This document shows, piece after piece, positions 8,547-15,681 of a stretch of DNA of 36,147 bases (positions within the stretch are counted from its first letter, which is position 1; each line of letters opens with the position of its first letter). The position numbers and the translations under genes are program-made. The notes under the pieces are model-generated. The model was given only the letters and a program-made list of their open reading frames with translations. It was not told the origin of the DNA and did no database searches. This stretch comes from CAZLWF01 sp031972835 (GTDB lineage: Bacteria > Patescibacteriota > Minisyncoccia > Phycocordibacterales > UBA9973). The DNA lies in contig DALYDX010000007.1 of the NCBI GenBank assembly GCA_031972835.1, positions 1-36,147 of the forward strand. Reading direction: 5' to 3'.

Positions 8547-9791
8547 ATGCAAAAAAAAGACAACAGGACTACGCAAAAGAAGGTAGTGATTATAGGTGGT
8601 GGATTCGGAGGTATTAAAACAGCCTTAGATCTAAGAAAGAAACTATCAAAAGAAAAATTACATATAACTCTAGTTAGCGACAAGCAATATTTTGAATATT
8701 ATCCAGCTCTATATCGTATCGTAACCGGCGCTTCTCCGATTGAAGCTGCAGTTCCTTTGGATGATATTTTCCCAAATAATTCTATAGATATAGTAATAGA
8801 TCCTATAGTGTCCGTGGATTTAAAACTGAAACATGCCGTAGGTAAAAGTGGGTCTATCTATAGTGGGGATTTCATAGTACTTGCCCTGGGTAGTGAGACT
8901 TCATATTTCAATGTTCCAGGACTTTCAGAATTGTCTTTTGGTTTTAAATCTATAAATGAAGCACTAAAATTAAAGAAGCACATTCATACGCTTTTTGTGC
9001 CACACGAACATCCGAACCCAACAGAATGTGTCTCTCATTTTCATATAGTAATAGTGGGTGCTGGTCCGTCAGGTGTTGAGATAGCGGGGGACTTAGCAGC
9101 TTTCATGAAGGAACTAACAAAGAATCATGCTATAGATCCATCGCTTATTACCATAGATATTATTCAGTCAGCCCCGAGGGTTTTGCCGATGCTTCCAGAA
9201 AAAGTTTCAAAACGTGTGGAGGCTCGTCTTCGAAAGTTAGGAATAAATCTATTCTTGAACCGCACTCTTGTAAAAGAAGAAGTCGAACAAGTCTATATGA
9301 AAGATATGTCTCTACAGGCCAAGACTGTGATTTGGACAGCTGGAACAAAAGTAAATCAACTCATAGCAAATATTTCTGGGCTATCATTTAGTCCAAAAGG
9401 ACGTGTGATTGTAGACGAATATATGCAGGCGACCGGTCTGAAAGATATTTTTATAATAGGTGACATCGCTGACACTAAGCTCTCAGGACTTGCGCAGACG
9501 GCGCTTTCAGATGGAGGGTATGTGGCTAGTGCAATTACCAAATCTGTAGTTGGTAAAAAGCATATTCCTTATGTCCAGAAAAAGGTATCGTATTCTATAC
9601 CTGTGGGTAGTAACTGGGGTGCTCTGGTGATAGGTGGTGTTGGTTTCTACGGGTTTATCCCTTATTTTGTAAGACATTTTATAGACTTCCTGTTCTTTGC
9701 TGAAATAGTCTCTATACGCAAGCTTTTTGGTATGTTTATGGATGGATATAAATATCGGTCCATAGATTCAAATTGCCGAGAATGTAACTAA
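8547..9791 (+). CDS. ndh: NDH-2-like NAD(P)H dehydrogenase, FAD-dependent
   Basis: Two-dinucleotide-binding-domain flavoprotein of 414 aa. FAD motif GGGFGG (17-22), NADH motif VIVGAGPSGVEIAGDL (about 168-183), the quinone-reductase-type motif VIWTAGT, and DIFIIGDIAD near the FAD ribityl site. The hydrophobic, basic C-terminus (about 375-400, FVRHFIDFLFFAE) matches the membrane-attachment helices of type II NADH dehydrogenases. The reaction is probably NADH oxidation with quinone or another acceptor at the inner membrane. CPR cells usually lack a full respiratory chain, so it may serve redox balance or O2 scavenging. Monocistronic: own leaderless promoter and a terminator 9 nt after the stop. 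Confidence 0.85.
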   Translation: MQKKDNRTTQKKVVIIGGGFGGIKTALDLRKKLSKEKLHITLVSDKQYFEYYPALYRIVTGASPIEAAVPLDDIFPNNSIDIVIDPIVSVDLKLKHAVGKSGSIYSGDFIVLALGSETSYFNVPGLSELSFGFKSINEALKLKKHIHTLFVPHEHPNPTECVSHFHIVIVGAGPSGVEIAGDLAAFMKELTKNHAIDPSLITIDIIQSAPRVLPMLPEKVSKRVEARLRKLGINLFLNRTLVKEEVEQVYMKDMSLQAKTVIWTAGTKVNQLIANISGLSFSPKGRVIVDEYMQATGLKDIFIIGDIADTKLSGLAQTALSDGGYVASAITKSVVGKKHIPYVQKKVSYSIPVGSNWGALVIGGVGFYGFIPYFVRHFIDFLFFAEIVSIRKLFGMFMDGYKYRSIDSNCRECN

Positions 9792-9799
9792 TATATTGC

Positions 9800-9828
9800 A
9801 AAAGCCCTCCTTGACAAGAGGGCTTTTT
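9800..9828 (+). terminator. Terminator with a -35 box in its loop
   Basis: AAAGCCCTC / GAGGGCTTT stem followed by T's, closing the flavoprotein gene. The loop contains TTGACA (9811-9816), spaced correctly to act as the -35 of the next promoter. Confidence 0.8.
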
Positions 9829-9874
9829 ACGTGTAAAAAGTATATATAAGTTCATTTTAAAATCCAATATAGTT
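9811..9874 (+). promoter_or_regulatory. Sigma-70 promoter and short leader of the 544-aa gene
   Basis: TTGACA (9811-9816), 17-nt spacer, TAAAAA (9834-9839, with TG just upstream). Predicted start near 9846, where the leader begins ATAAGTTCA. The same 9-mer sits at the same distance (6 nt) from the -10 box of the ParB-like gene at 11576. Confidence 0.45.
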
Positions 9875-11509
9875 ATGGCAAATACACAGGTTCAATCAAC
9901 ATTACTTAGTGAAGAGAAGATTGGGGCAATAAAAAAACGGATTCGAAGCACGTTTTCGAACGTTAACCTTCATATGGTTAAAAACCCAGTTACAAACAGG
10001 GTGAGCTTGAAGGTCAAATATAACTTCAAGGACGCAGCAAGAGTAAAGAAGGCTTGCGATGATTTGATGCTCCAATACAAAGAGGAGCATGATGCAATGC
10101 TCGAAGTGATCGGATATTTTGAAAAGCCGGAGGTAAATAAAATGAAAGTAGTTCCTTCAAAAGAAGAAGATGCTATTCTCGATGAAATTATTTTACCGGA
10201 AATTCAAGATGAATCAGTAGAAACTGTAGCTGTTGAAGCTGTGGGAATAGAAGAGGTTAGTTCTTCTAATATTAACCAAATACTCGAAATCCCTGAAGTC
10301 GCATCAGATCTTTTAAAAGTATTTTATATACCAAAAGAGAATGTTTGCGATTGCGACCAAGTAACACTTCGCTTGTCTTTTGATTTAACAAAAAGAGCAG
10401 ATAGTGTAAAGTTCACAGAACTTACATTGTTTTGCAGTCTCATCAATGGTGATGGCAGTGCTTTTTTGGTGGAAAAGAACAATAACTTTGGCGAAGTTAT
10501 TGTAGATTGCGATAAACTTCGCATCCCAGTTTCAGCGACATTTCGTCCAATACGCAAAAAGGCCCTTGAGTGTTTACTTGAAGAACAAGGAATTTTCTTT
10601 AACCCAAAAAATGGGAACCTTGAGACAAAACCGATTTCTGATGATAATAATATGAGAATGGTTTTGAACTTCAAGTCAGACAGGATTGCCTTGCTCGATA
10701 AGTTCAAGAAGCGTTTACAAGAAAGCGGCTTTAGGCTCTCGTTCGTAAATGAGAATGCTCAGAGTATTTTGATTATCAACTACAGATTCGTAGAAAAGTC
10801 TGTAGCATACTTTGAACTGATTGAAAGATCAGAACCAGGATATTTGAAAGGCAGATTTCTCGGGGTGCTTGGTTTAAAACCACACAGGTTTTATGTGAAT
10901 GATAAAATGTGGTACATAACTATTGAACGCATAGTCAATTATGAGGATGTTGCAATAAAGCTAATTGAGGCTGGGTACAAACATGTAACAGCAAACAAAA
11001 AGCATATTATGCTACCGTCACTAAATCCGGTTTCTGGTGAAATCATGCCTCGTGAGATTCCTGATTCACAGAAAAGTATTCACAAAGAGGAAGAAAAAAC
11101 TGATATGCTTGTTGTGAGAACTGTTTTGCAGAAGCAAACAAAATTGGAAGCAGAGGAAAAACCTACTTCGATAGCTCGAATTGCCAGGCTGATGAAAGGC
11201 TTGACTGAAGACGAAGCTCATAAGCTCATCGATAAGTTTGAAGATGTAATATCTGGTAAACACATAGGAGAGGTTAAGTCGGTCATGGTAAAAGCTGACA
11301 AAGACCCAGCAGAGGAGAGAAAGGCCATGAAGAGATTCATCCATCAGATCGTTGAAAGCGGTCTTATTGTAATAGATAAGACAGGCCATGTTGGAGTTCC
11401 TTACGGAAACGTAAAGATGCTCCCTGGCAATCGCTGGAAAGTAAGTCTGGAGACTTTTAAGTCCATGTCTCAGGCCGATATCCTAAGGTTTTTGGGAATT
11501 ACGGATTGA
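9875..11509 (+). CDS. Hypothetical protein, 544 aa, no recognised family
   Basis: I do not recognise this protein. It has no signal peptide and no membrane segment, so it is cytoplasmic. Visible parts: an alpha/beta N-terminal region (1-85) with many basic residues, a Glu/Val-rich linker (about 88-140), a central region (about 145-300), a repeated alpha/beta-looking segment (about 300-385, LGVLGLKPHRFYVNDKMWYI), a charged linker (about 390-430), and a helical C-terminus (about 430-544, with ARLMKGLTEDEAHKLIDKFE and QADILRFLGI). It is followed by its own terminator and by the ParB-like gene, with which it shares promoter geometry, leader 9-mer and the start context ATGGCAAA. That pairing suggests a joint, possibly DNA-related role; this is inference. 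Confidence 0.75.
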   Translation: MANTQVQSTLLSEEKIGAIKKRIRSTFSNVNLHMVKNPVTNRVSLKVKYNFKDAARVKKACDDLMLQYKEEHDAMLEVIGYFEKPEVNKMKVVPSKEEDAILDEIILPEIQDESVETVAVEAVGIEEVSSSNINQILEIPEVASDLLKVFYIPKENVCDCDQVTLRLSFDLTKRADSVKFTELTLFCSLINGDGSAFLVEKNNNFGEVIVDCDKLRIPVSATFRPIRKKALECLLEEQGIFFNPKNGNLETKPISDDNNMRMVLNFKSDRIALLDKFKKRLQESGFRLSFVNENAQSILIINYRFVEKSVAYFELIERSEPGYLKGRFLGVLGLKPHRFYVNDKMWYITIERIVNYEDVAIKLIEAGYKHVTANKKHIMLPSLNPVSGEIMPREIPDSQKSIHKEEEKTDMLVVRTVLQKQTKLEAEEKPTSIARIARLMKGLTEDEAHKLIDKFEDVISGKHIGEVKSVMVKADKDPAEERKAMKRFIHQIVESGLIVIDKTGHVGVPYGNVKMLPGNRWKVSLETFKSMSQADILRFLGITD

Positions 11510-11513
11510 AAAT

Positions 11514-11538
11514 AACCCCGCAAAATTGCGGGGTTTTC
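11514..11538 (+). terminator. Terminator of the 544-aa gene
   Basis: AACCCCGC / GCGGGGTT stem with loop AAAATT, then TTTTCTATTT. The next -35 box (TTGACA, 11542) starts only a few bases after the U-tract. Confidence 0.85.
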
Positions 11539-11541
11539 TAT

Positions 11542-11607
11542 TTGACATTTTTCTAATATGTGATATACAGAATACATAAGTTCACCAAAATAAAAAAACC
11601 AAATAAA
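11542..11607 (+). promoter_or_regulatory. Sigma-70 promoter and short leader of the ParB-like gene
   Basis: TTGACA (11542-11547), 16-nt spacer, TATACA (11564-11569) with an extended TG. The leader starts near 11576 with ATAAGTTCA and runs about 32 nt to ATGGCAAA. No Shine-Dalgarno site. Confidence 0.6.
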
Positions 11608-12444
11608 ATGGCAAAAACAAAAGGTATTTTGAAAGAAATCAAGATTGAAGATGTCGTTACTAAACGAAATTTTCGCAAAGGTTTAAATCAAAAATGGGCT
11701 GAGCAGTTGTCGACCCTGTATGCAAACAAAGTTGAGGTAGAGCCTATCGTGGTTACACCTATCCCGGAAAAGGAGGGTAAATACGAGTTGGTAAAAGGGC
11801 GCCATCGTATCCATGGTCGTAAGCTCGCCGATTTTTCAACAATTAAGGCGTACGTCAGACTGTATGAAGATGAGGCAGATATGGTAGTCGACGCGATTGC
11901 CGGAGATATCAATGGTGCTTTGCCTATGACACACGAGGATTTCGTGGTTGTGGCAAATCATTTGCTTGAATTAACAGGAAGTGTGCGACAGGTTGTAATA
12001 CGCCTCGAAAAGGTTATGGACAGAAAAATAGCACAATCCTATGCAAAGGCTGCTGACGATCACCGGAGACATAAAAAAATATCTAAAGCTATGGACGCGG
12101 TTATAGATAAAAATATGCGACCGTCCGATGCTGCAGAAGAATACGGTGTTTCGGAAGAAGATCTGAAGGCCAGAATAAAACTCAGGAACAGAGGAAATGC
12201 AAAAGGACGCAAGCGTTATCACATCCGGGACTTTACCGGTAATGTTGGTAAAACTGCCGGTGTTTACAATCGCAATACGATAAAATTCATTGAGGAGGCG
12301 ATTGAAGCATGGGAGAAGAATGAGTTTGCTTCATCTGACATCTTTGCAATAATTGAGCACGCAAAGAAAAAGAATGAAGAATTTTCAAAAAACATTAAGC
12401 AGATAGAAGATAGATTCCGTCTCGAGTCTGAAAAAGAGAAGTAA
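11608..12444 (+). CDS. ParB/sulfiredoxin-fold nuclease-like DNA-binding protein
   Basis: ParB-like protein of 278 aa from the ATG at 11608. The N-terminal ParB/Srx-like domain (about 10-105) shows IEDVVTKRNFRKG, LVKGRHRIHGRKL (the GxRR/GRHR CTP-binding-type box at about 68-74) and a following alpha/beta segment, then a helical region with a likely helix-turn-helix (about 175-200, MRPSDAAEEYGVSEEDLKAR) and a coiled C-terminus. No parA lies nearby, so this is a lone ParB as found in phage, plasmid-derived or regulatory contexts. An upstream in-frame start at 11560 would place translation before the -10 box and is rejected. Convergent with udg; both genes share one terminator hairpin. Confidence 0.75.
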   Translation: MAKTKGILKEIKIEDVVTKRNFRKGLNQKWAEQLSTLYANKVEVEPIVVTPIPEKEGKYELVKGRHRIHGRKLADFSTIKAYVRLYEDEADMVVDAIAGDINGALPMTHEDFVVVANHLLELTGSVRQVVIRLEKVMDRKIAQSYAKAADDHRRHKKISKAMDAVIDKNMRPSDAAEEYGVSEEDLKARIKLRNRGNAKGRKRYHIRDFTGNVGKTAGVYNRNTIKFIEEAIEAWEKNEFASSDIFAIIEHAKKKNEEFSKNIKQIEDRFRLESEKEK

Positions 12445-12448
12445 AAAC

Positions 12449-12472
12449 AAACCCGCAATTAGCGGGTTTTAA
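12449..12472 (+). terminator. Terminator of the ParB-like gene, overlapping the udg 3' end
   Basis: AAACCCGC / GCGGGTTT stem with a 5-nt loop and T-run. Its right arm encodes the last codons and stop (12459-12461) of the uracil-DNA glycosylase gene on the opposite strand. Confidence 0.8.
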
Positions 12473-13040
12473 TTTTGGTTAATATTTTTGGGATTTTTTT
12501 GAAATCAGAAATTAAAGTAGCACGAAGCTTTCCATTGTACATTGCCGCCGCTGGGTGATAGAGAGGTAGGAAATATTCAGTAGGGAAGTCAGCGAATTTT
12601 TTATGGATTAGTTTTCCATGTGCATCAGATATTTTTAAGTCAGAAAAAAAGTCATTCATAGAGTGGCGCCCCAAGAATACAATTAGTTTTGGTTTTATGA
12701 ATTTTAATTCTTCGTATAGCCATTCGCGACAGGATTCTTTTTCTTTTAGTGTAGGGTCACGGTTTTCTGGTGGGCGATATTTTACAATGTTTGTAATATA
12801 TATATGCTCACGTTTCATTTTTATAGACTCGAGCATCTCGCTTAGAAATTTTCCTGCAGATCCGACAAATGGAATACCAGTTTCATCTTCTTTTTTACCT
12901 GGAGCTTCACCTATGAAGACTATTTTTGCATCAGGGTTGCCATCTCCAAAGACTGCTTGTTTTACAGTTCTTTTAAGTTTACATACGCATTTTGTAGACC
13001 ATTTTTTATGAATTTGATTTAATTGTTCTTCTTGTGTCAT
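12459..13040 (-). CDS. Family 4-like uracil-DNA glycosylase with degenerate Fe-S site
   Basis: Removes uracil from DNA in base excision repair; 193 aa, normal for family 4 (UDGa). Motif 1 is GEAPGKKED (44-52), motif 3 is HPAAAMYNG (162-170) and the NRDP box is at 93-96. Family 4 enzymes hold a 4Fe-4S cluster with four Cys: a CxxC pair, one in KCRPP and one in a later ExxxC. Here the first pair reads C18-V-C20, the KCRPP Cys is Tyr88 (VKYRPPENR), and only C104 matches. With three Cys in an altered spacing the cluster may be lost or ligated differently. Transcribed from an extended -10 box 6 nt before the ATG. Confidence 0.85.
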   Translation of the reverse strand: MTQEEQLNQIHKKWSTKCVCKLKRTVKQAVFGDGNPDAKIVFIGEAPGKKEDETGIPFVGSAGKFLSEMLESIKMKREHIYITNIVKYRPPENRDPTLKEKESCREWLYEELKFIKPKLIVFLGRHSMNDFFSDLKISDAHGKLIHKKFADFPTEYFLPLYHPAAAMYNGKLRATLISDFKKIPKILTKIKTR

Positions 13041-13055
13041 GACTGAAGTATAACA
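13041..13055 (-). promoter_or_regulatory. Extended -10 promoter of the UDG gene, leaderless, fused to a terminator
   Basis: On the minus strand TG-T-TATACT occupies 13055-13047 and the ATG follows after 6 nt. The TG is part of the U-tract of the upstream terminator. Confidence 0.6.
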
Positions 13056-13079
13056 AAACCCTCTCGATTTGAGAGGGTT
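13053..13079 (-). terminator. Terminator of the beta-barrel-like gene
   Basis: AACCCTCTC / GAGAGGGTT stem with a 5-nt loop; on the minus strand it is followed by TTTTGTTAT, which leads straight into the UDG -10 box. Confidence 0.8.
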
Positions 13080-13100
13080 ATATATTTGCGCAAAGTATTG

Positions 13101-13760
13101 TCAGAATGTATATCCTATACCTGCTACGATTTTATTTTTGTATTGTGTGGAAGTGGACCACACAAACCAAGGTTTGAAATAATATTTTTCAAACACGGTT
13201 AATTTTATTACCGGTCCAGTTTCAACCCAGCTGTATTTAGCGGGTGAACCTTCTTCTGCACCAATAGAAGTTATACCTTGTATTGCGGCACCGATTTTTA
13301 AATAATCAGTAGGTTCCCATAGAAATTCAACATATCCATAACTGAAGTTTTCTTCATCACAAGTTGATCTTGCGTATTGGCCGAGTCCATAAAAAGAATA
13401 TTGCATACCAGTCGAGTCTACACTTTCTCCTCCATATTCAATCTCTGGTCCGTATCCGCTGAAGCCCTCAGGGTCGGTTGAGTACAAGATTCCCATTTGA
13501 ATCGAAGCCCAGAGGCTTGCAGATTCATTCTGTAGATTTGGGCCTACATACAACCCAAGAGTATTCTTCCAATCGAAACCATATCGGAGATCGATGAAGA
13601 GGTTTTCACTTGTTACCGCCTCATACCATATGAATGGCGGAACTTTAACTTCAGGTGGTGTATTAAGCGGTTTTGTTGCCCATGCGGATACATCAGTCCA
13701 TTGAGCGAAGGTGGTGGATGCAAATAAAATTACCATCAGGATAGTAAGTAGTTTTTTCAT
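13101..13760 (-). CDS. Secreted beta-barrel-like protein of unknown function
   Basis: Exported protein of 219 aa from the ATG at 13760. Clear signal peptide MKKLLTILMVILFASTTFAQ with an A-x-A-like cleavage site (about 17-19). The mature part is rich in aromatic and Gly residues in alternating strand-like patterns (for example NLFIDLRYGFDW, LKIGAAIQGI, KPWFVWSTS) and ends in GIGYTF, the terminal-aromatic ending typical of outer-membrane beta-barrels. CPR cells are thought to lack a lipopolysaccharide outer membrane, so this is odd: a horizontally acquired gene, a secreted non-OM beta protein, or an unsuspected barrel. I cannot assign a family. The longer reading to 13790 is rejected because the signal peptide starts at 13760 and the -10 box lies at 13786-13781. 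Confidence 0.65.
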   Translation of the reverse strand: MKKLLTILMVILFASTTFAQWTDVSAWATKPLNTPPEVKVPPFIWYEAVTSENLFIDLRYGFDWKNTLGLYVGPNLQNESASLWASIQMGILYSTDPEGFSGYGPEIEYGGESVDSTGMQYSFYGLGQYARSTCDEENFSYGYVEFLWEPTDYLKIGAAIQGITSIGAEEGSPAKYSWVETGPVIKLTVFEKYYFKPWFVWSTSTQYKNKIVAGIGYTF

Positions 13761-13809
13761 ATTTTTTGTACGTTTTCTGTATAATATCACGTAAATTCAT
13801 TTTAGTCAA
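13761..13809 (-). promoter_or_regulatory. Consensus sigma-70 promoter of the beta-barrel-like gene
   Basis: Minus strand: TTGACT (13809-13804), 17-nt spacer, TATTAT (13786-13781), then 20 nt to the ATG, giving a leader of about 13 nt. One of the best canonical promoters in the window. Confidence 0.7.
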
Positions 13810-13830
13810 ATAGAATCAAAAACAGCGTTG

Positions 13831-13845
13831 TGATATAGTGTTCGT
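13831..13845 (+). promoter_or_regulatory. Extended -10 promoter, leaderless
   Basis: TGATATAGT at 13831-13839, 6 nt before the ATG at 13846. It drives the 74-aa protein, ychF and the SET gene. Confidence 0.55.
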
Positions 13846-14070
13846 ATGTCAATGAAAACTTTTTTTGTGCGCAAAATGTTAAAAGCAAAAGGTGTCTCAG
13901 ACGATCAGATAGAGATGATCATGACGATCATGGACAAAGATCCAGAGCTTTTCAAAAAAATTCAGAACGAAGTTGAAGCTCATACAAAAGGTGGTATGAA
14001 TGAAACTATGGCTTCTATGATGGTTATGAAGAAATATCAGAACGAACTTCGAAATTTACTTACTAAATAG
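13846..14070 (+). CDS. Small conserved-looking helical protein, 74 aa
   Basis: Cytoplasmic, Met- and Lys-rich, predicted all-helical protein with no recognised family. It begins MSMKTFFVRKMLKAKGVSDD, where the pattern basic-hydrophobic helix, then VSDDQIEMIMTIM, resembles a UBA-like or small helical bundle. It is the first gene of a three-gene unit: ychF begins 2 nt after its stop, so translation is probably coupled. Real coding is supported by the leaderless promoter, lack of overlap and codon pattern; function is unknown. Confidence 0.7.
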   Translation: MSMKTFFVRKMLKAKGVSDDQIEMIMTIMDKDPELFKKIQNEVEAHTKGGMNETMASMMVMKKYQNELRNLLTK

Positions 14071-14072
14071 CT

Positions 14073-15182
14073 ATGAGTTTATCTATCGGAATCGTTGGTC
14101 TGCCAAACGTAGGAAAATCTACGCTTTTTAACGCGCTTACTAAAAAAGGTGTACCAGCAGAAAATTATCCATTTTGTACGATTGATCCATCTGTCGGGAT
14201 TGTTGCTGTGCCAGACGAGCGAATCTGGAAACTTTCAGAATTCTCAAAATCTAAAAAAACTATTCCCGGAGCGATAGAGTTCGTAGATATTGCTGGGTTA
14301 GTTGCAGGTGCAAGTAAAGGTGAAGGTTTGGGAAACAAGTTTCTCTCTCACATACGTGAAGTAGACGCAATATTTGAAATGGTACGTATTTTCCCTGTAA
14401 AGAGTAGCGACAAGGAAATCATGCACGTTTATGGAAACATTGATCCACTCCGAGATATTAAAGTTATAAACTATGAGTTGATACTTGCTGATCTAGAGAC
14501 TGCAACAAAAAGACTTTCAAATATACAAAAGGATGTAAAAAAGGGGGACAAAGAAGCCTTGCTCGAAGAAATTATATTAAAAAAAATAATTGAAACTCTT
14601 GAGGCAGAGAAAATGGTAAACACCATATCTTTTGACGAAAAGGAAATTTTGAAAGTTCGCCAATTGAGTTTGCTTACTTTCAAACCTATTTTGTATGGAT
14701 TCAACAAACGTGCGGGTGCGGAGAATCTAGACAAGATGAATCCAGAACTTTTTAAAGAAGTGACAGACTATGTGGAATCTACAGGAGCACGATGGGTGAT
14801 TGTGGATGCGAAAATAGAAGATGAACTCAAGGATTTTGAAGGTGAAGAAAAAAATATGTTCCGTACAGAACTTGGTGGGGAGCACGACGGTATCAATGAT
14901 CTGATCACAGAAGGTTACAAGCTCCTAAATTTGATGAGCTACTTTACTACAGGGGAAGATGAGACTAGAGCTTGGACTATAAAGCACAATTCTACTGCGC
15001 CAGTAGCAGGTCAGGCAATCCATACAGATTTCAAAGACAAGTTCATCCGCGCGGAAGTAGTGTATTGGCAAGACTTGCTCGACTCCGGATCATATGGAGA
15101 GGCGAGATCAAAAGGAAAGGTGAGAACAGAAGGGAAGGAGTATGTGGTGAAAGATGGGGATGTGATAGAGTTCAAAATATAA
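14073..15182 (+). CDS. ychF: Obg-like P-loop ATPase/GTPase YchF
   Basis: Ribosome-associated nucleotide hydrolase of 369 aa (usual 360-400). G1 GLPNVGKST (9-17), G3 DIAGLV (about 73-78), a helical coiled domain (about 130-200), a G4-like GFNKRAGAEN (about 209-218) and a C-terminal TGS domain (about 285-369; RAWTIKHNSTAPVAG). YchF/OLA1 proteins bind ribosomes and usually prefer ATP because G4 is altered; here G4 keeps N-K but lacks Asp, which fits relaxed nucleotide specificity. It is the middle gene of the 13846-15640 unit. Confidence 0.95.
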   Translation: MSLSIGIVGLPNVGKSTLFNALTKKGVPAENYPFCTIDPSVGIVAVPDERIWKLSEFSKSKKTIPGAIEFVDIAGLVAGASKGEGLGNKFLSHIREVDAIFEMVRIFPVKSSDKEIMHVYGNIDPLRDIKVINYELILADLETATKRLSNIQKDVKKGDKEALLEEIILKKIIETLEAEKMVNTISFDEKEILKVRQLSLLTFKPILYGFNKRAGAENLDKMNPELFKEVTDYVESTGARWVIVDAKIEDELKDFEGEEKNMFRTELGGEHDGINDLITEGYKLLNLMSYFTTGEDETRAWTIKHNSTAPVAGQAIHTDFKDKFIRAEVVYWQDLLDSGSYGEARSKGKVRTEGKEYVVKDGDVIEFKI

Positions 15183-15187
15183 AATTT

Positions 15188-15640
15188 ATGCTATTAGTAA
15201 AAACAAAAGTTAAAGAAAGTAAAATCGAAGGGTTGGGACTGTTTGCAGATGAGTTTATTCCGAAGGGAACTGAGATCTGGAGATTTACCCAAGGTTTTGA
15301 TCAGAAATTTACACGAGAACAAATCTTGAGTTTCCCGGACTTACTTCAAATGTACATGTATAGATATTGTTGGAGAAGTAAAAAGAGTAAGTTGTATTGT
15401 TTTTCTGCTGACAATGGAAAATATTTTAATCATTCTAAAACTCCAAATGCTTTGTCTGAGTATAGAGACAACGAAGAAGAAGTAATCACTGTGGCCATAA
15501 AGGATATAGAAGTCGGAGAAGAAATTTTGGACAACTACAATTCATTTGAAGAGGAGAGGGGTGAGGATGATGTCTTAACTGAAATTGCAGTTAAGTTTAA
15601 TATACAAGATAATGTAGATTCTCATCCTACGAATATATAA
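15188..15640 (+). CDS. SET-domain protein (putative lysine methyltransferase)
   Basis: Small stand-alone SET protein of 150 aa from the ATG at 15188. Motifs: GLGLFADEFIPKGTEIW (about 16-32, the SET-I start), FNHSKTPNA (about 79-87, the NHSxxPN S-adenosylmethionine/knot motif) and GEEILDNYNSF (about 114-124, the ELxxDY-type motif). It would transfer methyl from S-adenosylmethionine to a protein lysine. It starts 5 nt after ychF, hinting that YchF, the ribosome or the 74-aa protein could be the substrate; that is inference. A longer in-frame reading from 14972 overlaps ychF by 200 nt and is rejected. Confidence 0.8.
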   Translation: MLLVKTKVKESKIEGLGLFADEFIPKGTEIWRFTQGFDQKFTREQILSFPDLLQMYMYRYCWRSKKSKLYCFSADNGKYFNHSKTPNALSEYRDNEEEVITVAIKDIEVGEEILDNYNSFEEERGEDDVLTEIAVKFNIQDNVDSHPTNI

Positions 15641-15654
15641 GTGTCATAAAATAT

Positions 15655-15681
15655 AAAATCCCGACGATGTCGGGATTTTGT
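15655..15681. terminator. Bidirectional terminator between SET and methyltransferase genes
   Basis: AAAATCCCGAC / GTCGGGATTTT with a 3-nt loop and T-runs on both strands. Serves the convergent genes ending at 15640 and 15682. Confidence 0.85.

Noticed and set aside
8450..8683. Long N-terminal extension of the 44-aa minus-strand ORF
   Set aside because: Runs antisense through the promoter and start of the flavoprotein gene; the Shine-Dalgarno site points to the ATG at 8449.
9811..9816. TTGACA in the terminator loop as pure chance
   Set aside because: Chance cannot be excluded for one case, but the same arrangement recurs at 16380-16385 with perfect spacing, so it was kept as a promoter element.
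14972..15187. Extended reading of the SET gene into ychF
   Set aside because: The extra residues are the +1 frame of the well-conserved YchF TGS domain and look unlike protein.
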